From Mycobacterium kiyosense (lineage in GTDB: Bacteria > Actinomycetota > Actinomycetes > Mycobacteriales > Mycobacteriaceae), in the NCBI GenBank assembly GCA_021654635.1, contig AP025179.1:992001-1056000 (forward strand): a stretch of 64,000 bases of DNA, read 5' to 3'. Positions 1 through 9,586 of the stretch are shown in pieces. How positions within the stretch are numbered: position 1 is the first letter of the stretch; each line of letters starts with the position of its first letter. Under the pieces are notes generated by a model. That model ran no database searches and was not told where the DNA came from. It worked only from the letters and a program-made list of their open reading frames with translations. Both the position numbers and the translations under genes were made by a program.

Positions 1-707
1 ATGAGCAGATCGTCGTAACCCAGGATGCCGCGCTTTCGCTTGCGCCTTTCCAGCTCGGCGAGAACGCTTTTGACGAAATTCACGCGCACCGCGGCCGGGG
101 AGCCCTGCGCCGGATCGAGTGGCCGCAGCTGCGTCGACGGGTTGTTCACCGCCTTGCGGGCGATCCGCAGCGCCTCGGGATAATCCAGTACCGGATCGTC
201 ACGCTGCTGCCCGAAATGCGCAAGGTACAGATCGTCGACGATCTCGGTGACCAACTCGTCGAGATCTTCAACCAGAGTGACGCCGGCGTCCGTATCACCG
301 GCCACACCAAGTGATTTCAGCACCAACTGGCAGAACTGGTGGATGGTGGCGATGGTCGCGGAGTCGAAGTCGGCCAACGCATCCCGCAGGCGTTGCCGGC
401 GCCCCGCACGTTCGGAATCGGTGCCCGCGACGAGACGGCCCACCAGCTGGTTGTCGCCGACCGCGCCCGGATCGTCGAAAGCATTGAGCGTATCCACGAT
501 TTGGCATCGCACCCGTTCGCGGAGCTCCTGGCTGGCCGCCCGCCCGAACGTGATGAGCAACATTTCATCCAGGGTGGCCCGGCCCTCGGCGACGTACCGG
601 GTCACCAGGCCGGCCAACGCGAACGTCTTACCGGTTCCGGCGCTGGCCTCCAGCACCGTGGTGGAGCGCGCGCCGGGCAGCGGGCCGAGCAGGTCGAACG
701 GTTGCAT
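1..707 (-). CDS. recB: RecB, exonuclease V beta subunit (N-terminal part, runs off the window)
   Basis: This is the first 235 residues of the helicase/nuclease subunit of RecBCD, the complex that processes double-strand DNA ends. I translated the whole stretch and it is open with no stop. A Walker A motif (ASAGTGKT) lies near residue 25, followed by the superfamily-1 helicase Ia-type segment LLITFGRAAS and the ATIHQFC motif near residue 135. The ATG at 707 overlaps the recC stop by one base, so the two are translationally coupled. Order recC-recB with recD expected next matches M. tuberculosis Rv0631c-Rv0629c. The C-terminal nuclease domain lies outside the window. Confidence 0.95.
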   Translation of the reverse strand, partial: MQPFDLLGPLPGARSTTVLEASAGTGKTFALAGLVTRYVAEGRATLDEMLLITFGRAASQELRERVRCQIVDTLNAFDDPGAVGDNQLVGRLVAGTDSERAGRRQRLRDALADFDSATIATIHQFCQLVLKSLGVAGDTDAGVTLVEDLDELVTEIVDDLYLAHFGQQRDDPVLDYPEALRIARKAVNNPSTQLRPLDPAQGSPAAVRVNFVKSVLAELERRKRKRGILGYDDLL

Positions 708-3700
708 CAGCGGTGGCTCCGTTCCGCGTGCACTTCGGCCCGCAGCATCGGCAGCCAGAGTCGAGCGGCGTAGGCGCCCAGGCGATTGTCTTCTCCCTCG
801 TATTCCTCGCCGGGGCGCAGCGGCTGCATCAGATCAGTCAGCGGGGCGTGCCGTCCCCAGGCTCGCACGTGAGCCGGCTCGTCGTCCTCGCCGGGGTACC
901 GGTCGGATTTCCACCGGTACCGGGCCTTGGTAATCGGGTCCTCACCGGCATAGCGGGCCACCGCCCACGCGTAGGAAGTCTTGACGGGCAACGGAATCGG
1001 CTCCCGGCGTCCGGCGTCGTAGATGGCCACCAGGTCACGCAACAGATCGGCGGCGGGCTGCGGTGGTTGTCCGAGGCACTCCTCGCGCGCAGTAGTGCCC
1101 CCGCTTCGGCCGGCCGATGCAGACGGCCGACCAGTCACGCCCGGGGAACTGGGCGAACAACGCCAACAACGGGATCCACGATTGCAGCAGATGCTTGCCG
1201 TCGAGCTTGGAGTACGTCACCGACACCAACCGGTCGCCGAACACATGCGGCACCGTGCCCGTCAACCGTCGACCGCCGAGGTCGATGTCGACGTCGTAGG
1301 CGGCCGCGTCGACGTGCCGGTGCTGCCGCGCCGCGTCCGCGAGCAGGGCGGCCTGGTCGCGGATCTCGGTCACCTTGCGCCAGCCGAGCCGGCCGGGTGG
1401 CAGCGTCCCGCGCCGCCACTCCGCGTGCCGGGCCTGGTCGGGAGCCATGCCGGCCAGGATGTCGTTGAGCATCCGATCACCGACGGTCCACGCCTCCAGC
1501 GCGTCGATCTCCACCGGCATGGCGTCCGCGACGCCGTCGACGTCCCACGGCAACGTGTACTCCAGCGCCCGGAAGAACCCCTTCACCGGATCTTTGAAGA
1601 ACGAGACCAGGTCTGCGAGTGCGATGTCGTCGATCGGTGGGGGCGGCAGCGGCCCGCAGATGAACTTCGGTTGCTCGGCGCGCACACCGCTGGCCGACCG
1701 GGCCGCGCGCAAGACGGTCGGATCGAAGCTGAACGGCACCCCCGGGACCAGTCGGCCACGCTCGACGTTACGAATATCGAAGGGCTGCAACGGATGTTCG
1801 GTGACTATCCGGGAACGAACGTGTTGCTCGGTCGTGTTGTCCAGGGTGTCGAGCAACTCGGCCAGCGGGACCGCGGGTGGCCGACGTTGACCCGAATACT
1901 CGTTCGCGCCGGTGTAGGTGATGACCAGATGGTCGGTGGCCGCCCCGACGGCGTCGAGCAGCAGTTGCCGGTCCTCGGAACGGATGTCGCGCTCACCGGT
2001 CAGCGGGCGGCGGGCCAGCACGTCGTCACCGTCGACGACACCCAAGCGCGGGAAGACGCCGTCGTCCAGACCCACCAGGCAGATCACCCGGTGTGGGACC
2101 GAACGCATCGGGACCATGGTGCAAACGGTCAGCGTGCCGGTACGGAAGTTCGCCCGAGTGGGACGCCCGGCGAGGTGGCGTTGCAGCAGTGCGCGCACGT
2201 CGGTCAGCCGCAGCGGCGTCTGCGATCGGTCTCCCGCGGTACGGAGCACGTCGCCGAACTCGCGCTGCAGCTGGCTGGTCTGCCACGCATCGGCATCGTC
2301 GATCGCCGTCAACAGGGCGACGCCGTCGGTCAACGCGGTCAACCACTCCCGCAGCGCGCGGATCCCGGTGAGGGAATCGACCGCACGCCGCAACCGGTCG
2401 ACGAACTCGGCGAACTGGCCCACCAGTTCGACCCGGTTGCTGCCGACATCGTCGAGCGGCAGCGTCGAATCGATCCACGAATGCGAAGCCTCCGACAGTG
2501 CGACCCCGGCCAGCACGCGGTCGACCCCGAATCGCCAAGTGTTGTGCACGAAGTCGACCCCGAACGGCGCGCGGTGCTCCTTGTCGAAACCCCACCGGAT
2601 GTTCGCCTGGCGCACCCAGCGGGTGATGCCCTCCAGGTCGTCGTCGCCGAACCCGAAGCGCGCTCGCACCGGAGCGGCTTGGGCAAAGTTGAGCACCTCG
2701 CTCGCCGTCACCCGGCCGTTCGCCAGCTCGAGCAGCTGGGAAGCCACGCCCAGCAGCGGATTGGTTTGCAGCAGTGAACGATCGGCGAGCCGCACCCGCA
2801 GCCGGTGGCCGGGATGGACGCCCGGAACCACATCGCCGAGCCCGAAGTCGGCCACGATCAACGGCGCATAGGTCTCGATGTCGGGGCACATCACCAGGAT
2901 GTCCCGCGGCTCCAGGGTGGGGTCGTCGGCGAGCAGGCCGAGCAGCACCTCGCGCAGCACGTCGATCTGGCGGGCCGGGCCGTGACAGCTGTGCACCTGG
3001 ACCGAGCGGTCGTTCGGCGCAAGTGTGCGTCCCTGGGGCCGAACAGCGTTGGCGGTCAGGTCGGACTGCAGCCAGCCGAGCAGGGTGTCGGGTCTCTCGG
3101 CGCCGGCGAGTGCCTCGTCGGTCGCGGGATGAGCGGGCAGGCTACGTTGCAGCTCGCGCAGATCCCTGCCCAGCGTGGCCAACAGCGGATGCCCGACCTC
3201 GCGGTGACTGGTGTCCTCCCGGCGCGGCAGGACACCGTGACTGCCGGCCAGCGCCTGCCACAGCGCGTCGCTGGGATGCGGCAGCCACAAGTGCAGCTCG
3301 TGGTGGGTGGCCACCGCCTCGAGCAGTTCTACGTCGGTACCGGCCAACCGGGTATGCCCGAACAGGGACAACCTGGGCGGTAGCTCCGCGCGGCCGGCGT
3401 GCAAACGGGTGAGCGTCTTTTCGTGCCGGACGTGCGGTGGATCCGCGGGGACCCGGGCGACCAGCGCGCGCCACAATTCGGGCTGCCAGGCCAGATCCTC
3501 GTCGAGGTTGCCGCCGTTGCCGTCCAGCCAGTCGACCAGCAAACCGGGGCGTTGCCGAGCGTAGGAGGCGAACAGCCCGGCCAGCCGACGCGCCACCGCG
3601 TAACGTCGTCCCCGACGCAGTTCGGCTTCGTCTCCAATTTCGAAGTGCCCCAAATGTTTTGCCAGCGAGGCACACCACGGCTCGTCCAGTGAACAGTCGA

Positions 3701-4004
3701 TCACCTCCAACAGCGGCCACGTCATGGCCTCGGGCGACCACGGATCGTCGTCCACGGTTCCGGTGACCTCGGCGATCAGCGACGCCGGGCTGCGGAACGA
3801 CACGCCGGCGCACACACCGTCGCCACGATCCGGCTTGCGCCCCAATCGGTGGGACAGCCGCTGACTCAACCAGCGCTCGACCCCGCGGGCCGGCACCAGG
3901 ACCAGCTCCAGGGCAAAGGGGTCCGCCAGCGGCTCGGCCAACAGGGCGCCCAGACCGTCGGCAAGCAGATCGGTCCGTTCGGCACGGTGTAGATGAAGCG
4001 CCAT
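707..4004 (-). CDS. recC: RecC, exonuclease V gamma subunit, with one frameshift
   Basis: RecC recognises recombination hotspots and holds the split DNA strands in the RecBCD complex. The start at 4004 (MALHLHRAERTDLL) matches the M. tuberculosis RecC N-terminus as I recall it; an upstream in-frame start at 4085 gives an extension with no RecC similarity. The reading frame is interrupted near 1098-1102, where a run of five C on the + strand replaces an expected four. Restoring one base joins ...SAVCIGRPKRG to ...LLRDLVAIYDAGRREP and gives about 1098 aa, the normal mycobacterial length. I read the shift as a homopolymer error. Transcribed with recB, with a one-base overlap. Confidence 0.92.
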
Positions 4005-4098
4005 CGCGGGCCACCATAGTCCGTGGGGCCGACACGTCGCCGTCATGCTCGGCTTCCGATCGGGGGCTGCGGTGCGTCGACTCACGCCGGATCACGGC

Positions 4099-4566
4099 AT
4101 GCTGGGGGACGTGAACAGACACGAGATCACCGAACAGATCGTCGTCGCCCGGTTGACCAGGGGTCTGAGCTGGCAGCAGCTGGCCGACGCCATCGATCGG
4201 CCGCTGCTGTGGACGACGTCGGCGCTGCTGGGCCAGCACCCGATACCCGCCGAACAGGGCAAGATCCTGGTCGACCTGCTGGGGCTGGACGAATCCACCG
4301 TGCCGATATTGGCGGCGACCCCGATGCGTGGCGGACTGCCGACCGCGGTGCCCACCGACCCGACCATCTACCGCTTCTACGAGGCGCTGCAGGTCTACGG
4401 CGGCGCGCTCAAGGAAGTTATCCACGAGCAGTTCGGCGACGGCATCATGAGTGCCATCAACTTCAGCATCGACCTACAGAAGAAGCCACACCCGTCGGGG
4501 GACCGCGTCGTGGTGACCTTCGACGGGAAATTCCTTCCCTACCAATGGACTTCGGCCCATCAGTGA
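4099..4566 (+). CDS. cynS: Cyanate hydratase (cyanase)
   Basis: Cyanase converts cyanate plus bicarbonate to ammonia and carbon dioxide in the cytoplasm. The N-terminal half is a helix-turn-helix-like all-alpha domain (LSWQQLADAI). The C-terminal catalytic domain carries the near-invariant string PTDPTIYRFYEALQVYG followed by HEQFGDGIMSAINF and DGKFLP, so the expected catalytic Arg, Glu and Ser (Arg96, Glu99 and Ser122 in E. coli) are all visible. The protein is about 155 aa against 156 in E. coli. An alternative GTG start is at 4111; neither start has a well-spaced Shine-Dalgarno sequence. It is divergent from recC. M. tuberculosis has no cyanase at this locus that I recall, so it belongs to an accessory block. 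Confidence 0.93.
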   Translation: MLGDVNRHEITEQIVVARLTRGLSWQQLADAIDRPLLWTTSALLGQHPIPAEQGKILVDLLGLDESTVPILAATPMRGGLPTAVPTDPTIYRFYEALQVYGGALKEVIHEQFGDGIMSAINFSIDLQKKPHPSGDRVVVTFDGKFLPYQWTSAHQ

Positions 4567-4591
4567 GCCGCCAGCGTAACCGCACTCAGGG

Positions 4592-5368
4592 TTACTTGGG
4601 GGGCATCCGGATTCCACCGTCCACCCGGACGACCTCGGCGTTCATGTAGGAGTTGCTGAGCAACTCGAGAACCATCGAAGCCAGTTCGTCGGGCTTGCCC
4701 AACCGGTGCGGGAACAGCACCGACTCGCCCAGCTTCGCCTTGAACGCCTCGGAAGCTTCGCCTTCGCCGTAGATCGGGGTGTCGATCAGACCGGGAGCCA
4801 CCGTGTTGACCCGGATCCCGACCGCGGCCAGGTCGCGGGCCACCGGCAGTGTCAGCCCGACCACGCCGCCCTTGGACGACGAATACGCGGCCTGGCCGAT
4901 CTGGCCGTCGAAGGCGGCGACACTGGTCATGTTGACGATCGCCCCGCGCTCACCGGTCGCGCTGGGTTCCAGCCGGCTCATGGCCGTTGCCGCCAAGCGG
5001 ATGCAGTCGAACGTGCCGACCAGGTTGATCGCCAACACCTTCTTGTAGGCATCCAGGTTGTGCGCCGAGGCGAACTCGCCGTCCTTGCCGATGGTTCGCT
5101 GCGCCCAGCCGATGCCCGCCGAATTGACCAGAGCACGCAACGGGCCCAGGTCGACCGCGGTGTTCACCGCATCCTCGATCTGCTCGGTCTTGGTGACGTC
5201 GACGGTGACGAAGGCGCCGCCGATCTCGTGAGCGAGCTCCTTGCCGCGCTCCTCCTGCAGATCGGCGACGACGACCCGGGCGCCCCGGGCAGCCAGTTGC
5301 CGAGCGGTGGCCGCACCGATTCCCGAGGCCCCACCGGTGACGATTGCACTGATTCCGTTGATATCCAC
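4592..5368 (-). CDS. Short-chain dehydrogenase/reductase, 3-hydroxyacyl-CoA dehydrogenase-like
   Basis: A classical SDR of 258 aa that probably oxidises a secondary alcohol with NAD. It shows the cofactor glycine motif TGGASGIG near residue 11, a NAD-selecting aspartate (VVADL), the NSAG segment, and a YSSSK catalytic Tyr-x-x-x-Lys. The overall pattern (VTVDVTKTEQIEDAV, VNSAGIGWAQRTIGKDG) resembles the type II 3-hydroxyacyl-CoA / 3-hydroxy-2-methylbutyryl-CoA dehydrogenase group. Substrate assignment is inference. The start is GTG at 5368. It converges on cynS and diverges from the patatin gene. Confidence 0.82.
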   Translation of the reverse strand: MDINGISAIVTGGASGIGAATARQLAARGARVVVADLQEERGKELAHEIGGAFVTVDVTKTEQIEDAVNTAVDLGPLRALVNSAGIGWAQRTIGKDGEFASAHNLDAYKKVLAINLVGTFDCIRLAATAMSRLEPSATGERGAIVNMTSVAAFDGQIGQAAYSSSKGGVVGLTLPVARDLAAVGIRVNTVAPGLIDTPIYGEGEASEAFKAKLGESVLFPHRLGKPDELASMVLELLSNSYMNAEVVRVDGGIRMPPK

Positions 5369-5424
5369 CAGGCAACACTAACTATCCCCCGAATCGGAGA
5401 TCGCCAGAGGATCTGCCCGCAGCG

Positions 5425-6504
5425 GTGACTCGGCCCCAGCCGATGGCTAGTCTCGACGGTATTCCTGATACCAAAGCACAGAATTCGAAGCCGGCGCGCC
5501 GCAAACCCGTCGACCTGGTGCTCTCCGGCGGCGGCGTCAAGGGCGTCGGTCTGGTCGGCGCCGCCGTCGCCGTCCTGGACGCGGGGTACACGCTCAAACG
5601 GGTTTCCGGCGTCTCCGCCGGATCACTGGTCGGGTCGATTCTGGCAGCCGCAGCCAACGGCAACCAGCTCACCACCGACCAGATCAAAGAGATCGCGCTC
5701 ACCCTGCCCTACGACAAATTCCGGGACAGCGGACCCGTCGGTCAGCTACCGCTGGTCGGCTCGGCATGGGGACTGCTACGCGAAAACGGTTTATATCGAG
5801 GCGATTTCGCCCACCAATGGATCCGCAGTGAACTGAAGAACCTGGGCGTGACGACATTCGGTGACCTGGCCCTGACCGACCGGCAGATCAGTGTCGAGCG
5901 ACGCTACCGGTTGGCGGTCACGGTCACCGACATCACCACCGGTCAACTCGCGCGGCTGCCCTGGGACTACCAACGGCTCTACGGTCTGGATCCCGACGAA
6001 CAATTCGTTGCCGACGCGGTCCGCGCCTCCATGTCGATACCGTTCTTCTTCCGGCCCGTCACCCTGACCAGCAACACCGGACTCACCTCCACCCTGGTGG
6101 ACGGCGGTGTGCTGTCGAATTTTCCGATCGACACCTTCGACCGGCCCGACTGCAAGCCGCCGCGCTGGCCCACCTTCGGCATCACCGTGGTGCCGGAACT
6201 GCCCGGCGACAACGAACAGGTGATCCCCGGCATCGGCGCGCTGCGCCTGCTGGGCCCGCCGTCAATACTGCTCGAACAACTGATCACCACCCTGATCGTC
6301 GGACACGATCAGACCTATCTCAACCAGCCCTGGGTCAAGGCCCGCGCGATCAGGGTCGACTCGACGGCGGTCAACTTCCTGGACTTCGGCATCACCCGCA
6401 ACGACGCCGAGGCCTTGTACGACAAGGGTTACGCGGCGGCCCAAACATTCCTGTCGACGTGGAATTGGGTTGAGTACCTCGAGCGGTACCGCCAATACCA
6501 GTAG
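5425..6504 (+). CDS. Patatin-like phospholipase
   Basis: A 359-aa patatin-family serine lipase or phospholipase A. The oxyanion-hole motif GGGVKG is near residue 36, the nucleophile elbow GVSAGS near residue 66, and the catalytic aspartate sits in DGGVLSNFP near residue 230, giving the Ser-Asp dyad of the family. I see no signal peptide or transmembrane segment. The annotated start is GTG at 5425; an in-frame ATG at 5443 is equally plausible, as neither has a clear ribosome site. This gene is not at this locus in M. tuberculosis. With cynS and the SDR it forms the insert between recC and echA3. It converges on echA3. Confidence 0.87.
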   Translation: MTRPQPMASLDGIPDTKAQNSKPARRKPVDLVLSGGGVKGVGLVGAAVAVLDAGYTLKRVSGVSAGSLVGSILAAAANGNQLTTDQIKEIALTLPYDKFRDSGPVGQLPLVGSAWGLLRENGLYRGDFAHQWIRSELKNLGVTTFGDLALTDRQISVERRYRLAVTVTDITTGQLARLPWDYQRLYGLDPDEQFVADAVRASMSIPFFFRPVTLTSNTGLTSTLVDGGVLSNFPIDTFDRPDCKPPRWPTFGITVVPELPGDNEQVIPGIGALRLLGPPSILLEQLITTLIVGHDQTYLNQPWVKARAIRVDSTAVNFLDFGITRNDAEALYDKGYAAAQTFLSTWNWVEYLERYRQYQ

Positions 6505-6510
6505 CCCCGG

Positions 6511-7206
6511 TTACCGGCCGAACTCCTTCTCGATGCCGTCGATGCCGGCGCGGATCGCCTTGAGGGCATCCGCGCGGGCCCGCAACTTCGTCGCGGCGTG
6601 CGCGGCCTGCTTGAGACGGGCGAATTCGTGCGCGGACTCCTCGGCGCGGGCGACCACCCGGTCGGGCAGCGCCATCTCGTCGATGAAGCCCGCGGCCAGC
6701 GCCGTCTCACCGAAGAAAGTCTTTGCCAGGCCGGCGGCCTGCTGGTAGGCCGACGGAGTCAGCCGCAGCTTCATGATTTCCATTGCGGCCCACGGGATCA
6801 CCATGCCGATCGCGACCTCGTTGGCCTGAATGTTGGACGCGTGGGCGGCGATCCGGTGGTCGCCCGAGCACAGCAGAAACGCGCCCATCGCGATCGCCGG
6901 ACCGGTGCAGGCCATCACCACCGGCTTGGGGTAGGTCAACAGCCGGTAGGACAACTCGAAGCCGCCGCGCAGCATGTCGATCGCCGGCTGCAGATCCCCG
7001 GACGTGAGGATCTTCAGGTCGAATCCGCCACTGAACACCCGCTCGTTCCCGGTGATCACCAACGCGCCGACCTCGTCGCGGTCAGCCTGGTCGATCGCGT
7101 CGTTGAGGGCCTGCTGCATGGTCGGCCCCAGCGCGTTGACCTTGCCGTCGTCCATCCGGATGACCCCAATGGCCTCGTCGTGGGTGTAAACGACCGGACC
7201 GCTCAT
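6511..7206 (-). CDS. echA3: Enoyl-CoA hydratase/isomerase family protein EchA3
   Basis: A 231-aa crotonase-fold enzyme (Rv0632c equivalent), presumed to act in beta-oxidation. The segment ALVITGNERVFSGGFDLKIL carries the first oxyanion-hole element and MACTGPAIAMGAFLLCSGDHRIA the second. The protein is shorter than a typical hydratase (about 260 aa), and the glutamates expected of a classical hydratase are not obvious, so isomerase or another crotonase activity is possible. The ATG at 7206 has a good GAAGGAGA ribosome site about 6 bases upstream. Confidence 0.88.
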   Translation of the reverse strand: MSGPVVYTHDEAIGVIRMDDGKVNALGPTMQQALNDAIDQADRDEVGALVITGNERVFSGGFDLKILTSGDLQPAIDMLRGGFELSYRLLTYPKPVVMACTGPAIAMGAFLLCSGDHRIAAHASNIQANEVAIGMVIPWAAMEIMKLRLTPSAYQQAAGLAKTFFGETALAAGFIDEMALPDRVVARAEESAHEFARLKQAAHAATKLRARADALKAIRAGIDGIEKEFGR

Positions 7207-7248
7207 CGAGTCTCTCCTTCGGTGTTCGATTGTGTCGCGTCGACGGTG

Positions 7249-8082
7249 CTACACGCGTTGGCTGTGATGCTTACCCAGCTCATTCTCGGCGTCACCCCAG
7301 CGCAGGCTGACGTCGGTCGGCTCGTCCAGCTGCCGCGTGCGCCACCTGTCCTGGGTTTCCTGCACCGCCCGGTTGATGCGGTCGATCTCGCCGCGGAACA
7401 CCTCGGGGCGCGTTTCCTTGCTCGCGTAGTGGAAATAGGTGAGCACGCTGCGCAGCAGCTCGAGCTTCTGCTTCTCCCGCTTGGCCAGGTCGTGCGTCGT
7501 CATCAATTCGATGCGCTGCACGGGCGGCAGCGCGTCCCAGTCCAGCACCACCTTGGTCTCCAGCGGCTGTCGCTCCCGCTGCCAGAACTTCCAGCCCCGC
7601 GGCCGCTGCGGCCGGTCGTAGTAACTGACGGTGCCCTCGAAGCGGGACTCGACCCCGTGTCCGATCTCGGCCCGGTCGAGCGCCGAATCCCACACCATTC
7701 GCCACTCCTGGCCCGGCGCCAGCATCGGCAATTCCCGCGGCAACTGCAGTTCGACGACGTCGGCGTAACCGTCGGAAGCGTTTTCGTATTCGGCGACGGT
7801 CGGGGGATTGGGGAAGTTGAACCGGATATCATACGCCGCGGTGCGACCGAAATTGCGCACCACCAGCTCGATGACGTGCCAGTCCGCCACGTGCGGTTCC
7901 ATCAGCATGGCGACGTACGGGCGCGTCTTCTCCGCGGCCAGCGCGCGGTTCCGCTGCAGCTGGCGGTAGGTGAAGATCAGCGCGACGACCCCCAACGCGA
8001 GTGCCGCCCATGCGGCCCACGCCAACCAGGTGCTGGACTCGGCGTTGGCGATCCCTTGCCAGCTTCCTTGGACCCAACCCAT
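7249..8082 (-). CDS. Membrane-anchored protein of unknown function (Rv0633c-like)
   Basis: A 277-aa protein with one N-terminal transmembrane helix at about residues 17-40 (STWLAWAAWAALALGVVALIF), followed by a basic stretch (TYRQLQRNRALAAEK) and a soluble domain. The rest is beta-rich and then charged, with no motif I recognise. By the positive-inside rule the soluble domain is probably cytoplasmic. A strong GGAGGGCGG ribosome site precedes the ATG at 8082. It sits between echA3 and the glyoxalase-II gene as in M. tuberculosis. Function unknown. Confidence 0.8.
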   Translation of the reverse strand: MGWVQGSWQGIANAESSTWLAWAAWAALALGVVALIFTYRQLQRNRALAAEKTRPYVAMLMEPHVADWHVIELVVRNFGRTAAYDIRFNFPNPPTVAEYENASDGYADVVELQLPRELPMLAPGQEWRMVWDSALDRAEIGHGVESRFEGTVSYYDRPQRPRGWKFWQRERQPLETKVVLDWDALPPVQRIELMTTHDLAKREKQKLELLRSVLTYFHYASKETRPEVFRGEIDRINRAVQETQDRWRTRQLDEPTDVSLRWGDAENELGKHHSQRV

Positions 8083-8203
8083 CGAATCCGCCCTCCGCTC
8101 GGGAATGTAGCTTCGATGATCGTAGAAGGACTAGCTGTGTATTGCTGCCGGACCTATCGATCGTGCCCAGAATGGCCATTCGTGTTCGCCCGAAAAACGA
8201 CTA

Positions 8204-8920
8204 TCAGCCGCCCATCATCATTCGCCACTGGTCGAGGTTAGCGGGCCGGTACACATAATTTGTGCGTTTGACCTCCGAGAGTGAGGCATTGGGCTCAGGC
8301 GCATACCAGTGCCCGGGAAACACCGTCGGGTCGCCCGGCAACGCCGCCAGCTGCTGCAGGCTGCGGAACATCTCGTCGGAGTCGCCACCGGGGAAGTCGG
8401 TGCGCCCGCACCCTTCCAGGAACAGCGTGTCGCCGGCCACCAATCGTCCGTCCAGCAGGAAGCACTGGCTGCCCGGCGTGTGCCCCGGGGTGTGCAGCAA
8501 CTCGATCTCGATGTCTCCGATGCTGACCTTGTCCCGGTGCTCGTGGGTGGTCAGGTCGCTCAACGGGATCCCGGTTACCCGGGACACCCACAGCGCCTCA
8601 TGGGTATTGACGTGTACCGGCACGCTCGCCCGGTCGAGCAGCTCAGCCAGGCCTTTGAGCTCGAAACCCATCATCGATCCGCCGACATGGTCCGGGTGGT
8701 GATGGGTGACCAGCACTCCCGACAAGTGCATGCCGTCGGCCTCGAGCGCGTCGACCAGATCGCCGGCGGCGTACGCCGGATCGACCACCACACAGTCGCC
8801 CGTTTGCCGATCGCCGATCAGGTAAGCGAAGTTGCGCATCTGCGTCGCGATCGGGTCGCCGGTGGCGAAATCACGGCCGGAAAGCAATTGACGGAAATAC
8901 AGTCGATCGGTGTCAGGCAT
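8204..8920 (-). CDS. Metallo-beta-lactamase-fold hydrolase, glyoxalase II-like (Rv0634c)
   Basis: A 238-aa cytoplasmic hydrolase probably cleaving a thioester such as S-lactoylglutathione or a mycothiol counterpart; mycobacteria use mycothiol, so the true substrate is uncertain. The binuclear-metal motif THHHPDH is near residue 78, with further ligands in HTPGHTPGS, AGDTLF and FPGHW. The start at 8920 (MPDTDRLYF) matches the M. tuberculosis length of about 237 aa; the long upstream extension to 9247 overlaps the divergent antitoxin-like gene and lacks family similarity. Confidence 0.87.
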   Translation of the reverse strand: MPDTDRLYFRQLLSGRDFATGDPIATQMRNFAYLIGDRQTGDCVVVDPAYAAGDLVDALEADGMHLSGVLVTHHHPDHVGGSMMGFELKGLAELLDRASVPVHVNTHEALWVSRVTGIPLSDLTTHEHRDKVSIGDIEIELLHTPGHTPGSQCFLLDGRLVAGDTLFLEGCGRTDFPGGDSDEMFRSLQQLAALPGDPTVFPGHWYAPEPNASLSEVKRTNYVYRPANLDQWRMMMGG

Positions 8921-9004
8921 CCCATCAGAGTATGGGTTGGCCGAAGTAACCCCAATGCGGCCTTCGACCAGGGCAGACCTTGCCAGGGCTCGTAAAATGG
9001 ATAC

Positions 9005-9223
9005 ATGCTGAAAAGGGTCGAGATCGTGGTTGAAGACTCTTTGCTTCAACAGGTCATAGGCAAGTACCACCTGGCCGACGCGCGCGAAGCCGTCTTCCTG
9101 GCGCTGAAAGCTCTCCTGGACGAAGCCGACGAGCCCGAGCACGAGCCGCAGGACGAAGAGTACGACGAGTTCAGCGACCTGAGTGCCTGGCGTCGCGACC
9201 CCATCGCGACACCGGCGAGCTGA
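9005..9223 (+). CDS. Antitoxin-like small protein (Rv0634A-like)
   Basis: A 72-aa protein. Residues 1-40 (MLKRVEIVVEDSLLQQVIGKYHLADAREAV) look like the ribbon-helix-helix/VapB type of DNA-binding antitoxin domain, and the rest is very acidic (DEADEPEHEPQDEEYDEF), as in toxin-neutralising tails. No toxin gene follows: the next features are a tRNA promoter and tRNA genes. It is therefore a solo antitoxin-like regulator or a degenerate toxin-antitoxin pair. It is divergent from the glyoxalase-II gene, with about 80 bases between starts. Confidence 0.7.
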   Translation: MLKRVEIVVEDSLLQQVIGKYHLADAREAVFLALKALLDEADEPEHEPQDEEYDEFSDLSAWRRDPIATPAS

Positions 9224-9264
9224 CTGCTGTTTGCGGAGTGCGGTCACCTCAACCGCCCCGTGGT

Positions 9265-9294
9265 TTGGAGACGTTGCGCGCCAGGCTGTACCCT
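9265..9294 (+). promoter_or_regulatory. Putative promoter for tRNA-Thr / tRNA-Met
   Basis: A -35-like TTGGAG (9265-9270) is separated by 18 bases from TACCCT (9289-9294), a -10 form often seen at mycobacterial stable-RNA genes. The tRNA begins about 40 bases downstream. This is from pattern only. Confidence 0.4.
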
Positions 9295-9334
9295 CTTTTA
9301 GGCCCGGGACCGGACTGGTCGGCGCGGGCGAACG

Positions 9335-9408
9335 GCCCCCTTAGCTCAGTCGGTAGAGCGTTTCCATGGTAAGGAAAAGGTCAACGGTTCGATTCCGTTA
9401 GGGGGGCT
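9335..9408 (+). tRNA. thrT: tRNA-Thr (anticodon GGT), acceptor stem with an extra G
   Basis: Cloverleaf by eye: acceptor GCCCCCT, D-arm AGCTCAGTCGGTAGAGC, anticodon stem TTTCC/GGAAA with loop ATGGTAA, T-arm AACGGTTCGATTCCGTT. The 3' acceptor strand reads A followed by six G then C, one G more than the seven-base stem needs, so a single-base insertion at 9401-9406 is likely. It is followed by tRNA-Met as in M. tuberculosis. Confidence 0.93.
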
Positions 9409-9456
9409 CGGCGGACGCCGAGCAGGCGACGGCCCCGACCCTCGGGTTGGCGCTGA

Positions 9457-9530
<74 letters not shown>

Positions 9531-9586
9531 CAAGGCAACATTGGATTTAGACAGTTCTGAACGACAGACGCGAGAGAGATTGAGTC

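Noticed and set aside
1023..2777. A 584-codon plus-strand frame
   Set aside because: Antisense to recC, low-complexity Gln/Arg/Val-rich composition, no ribosome site.
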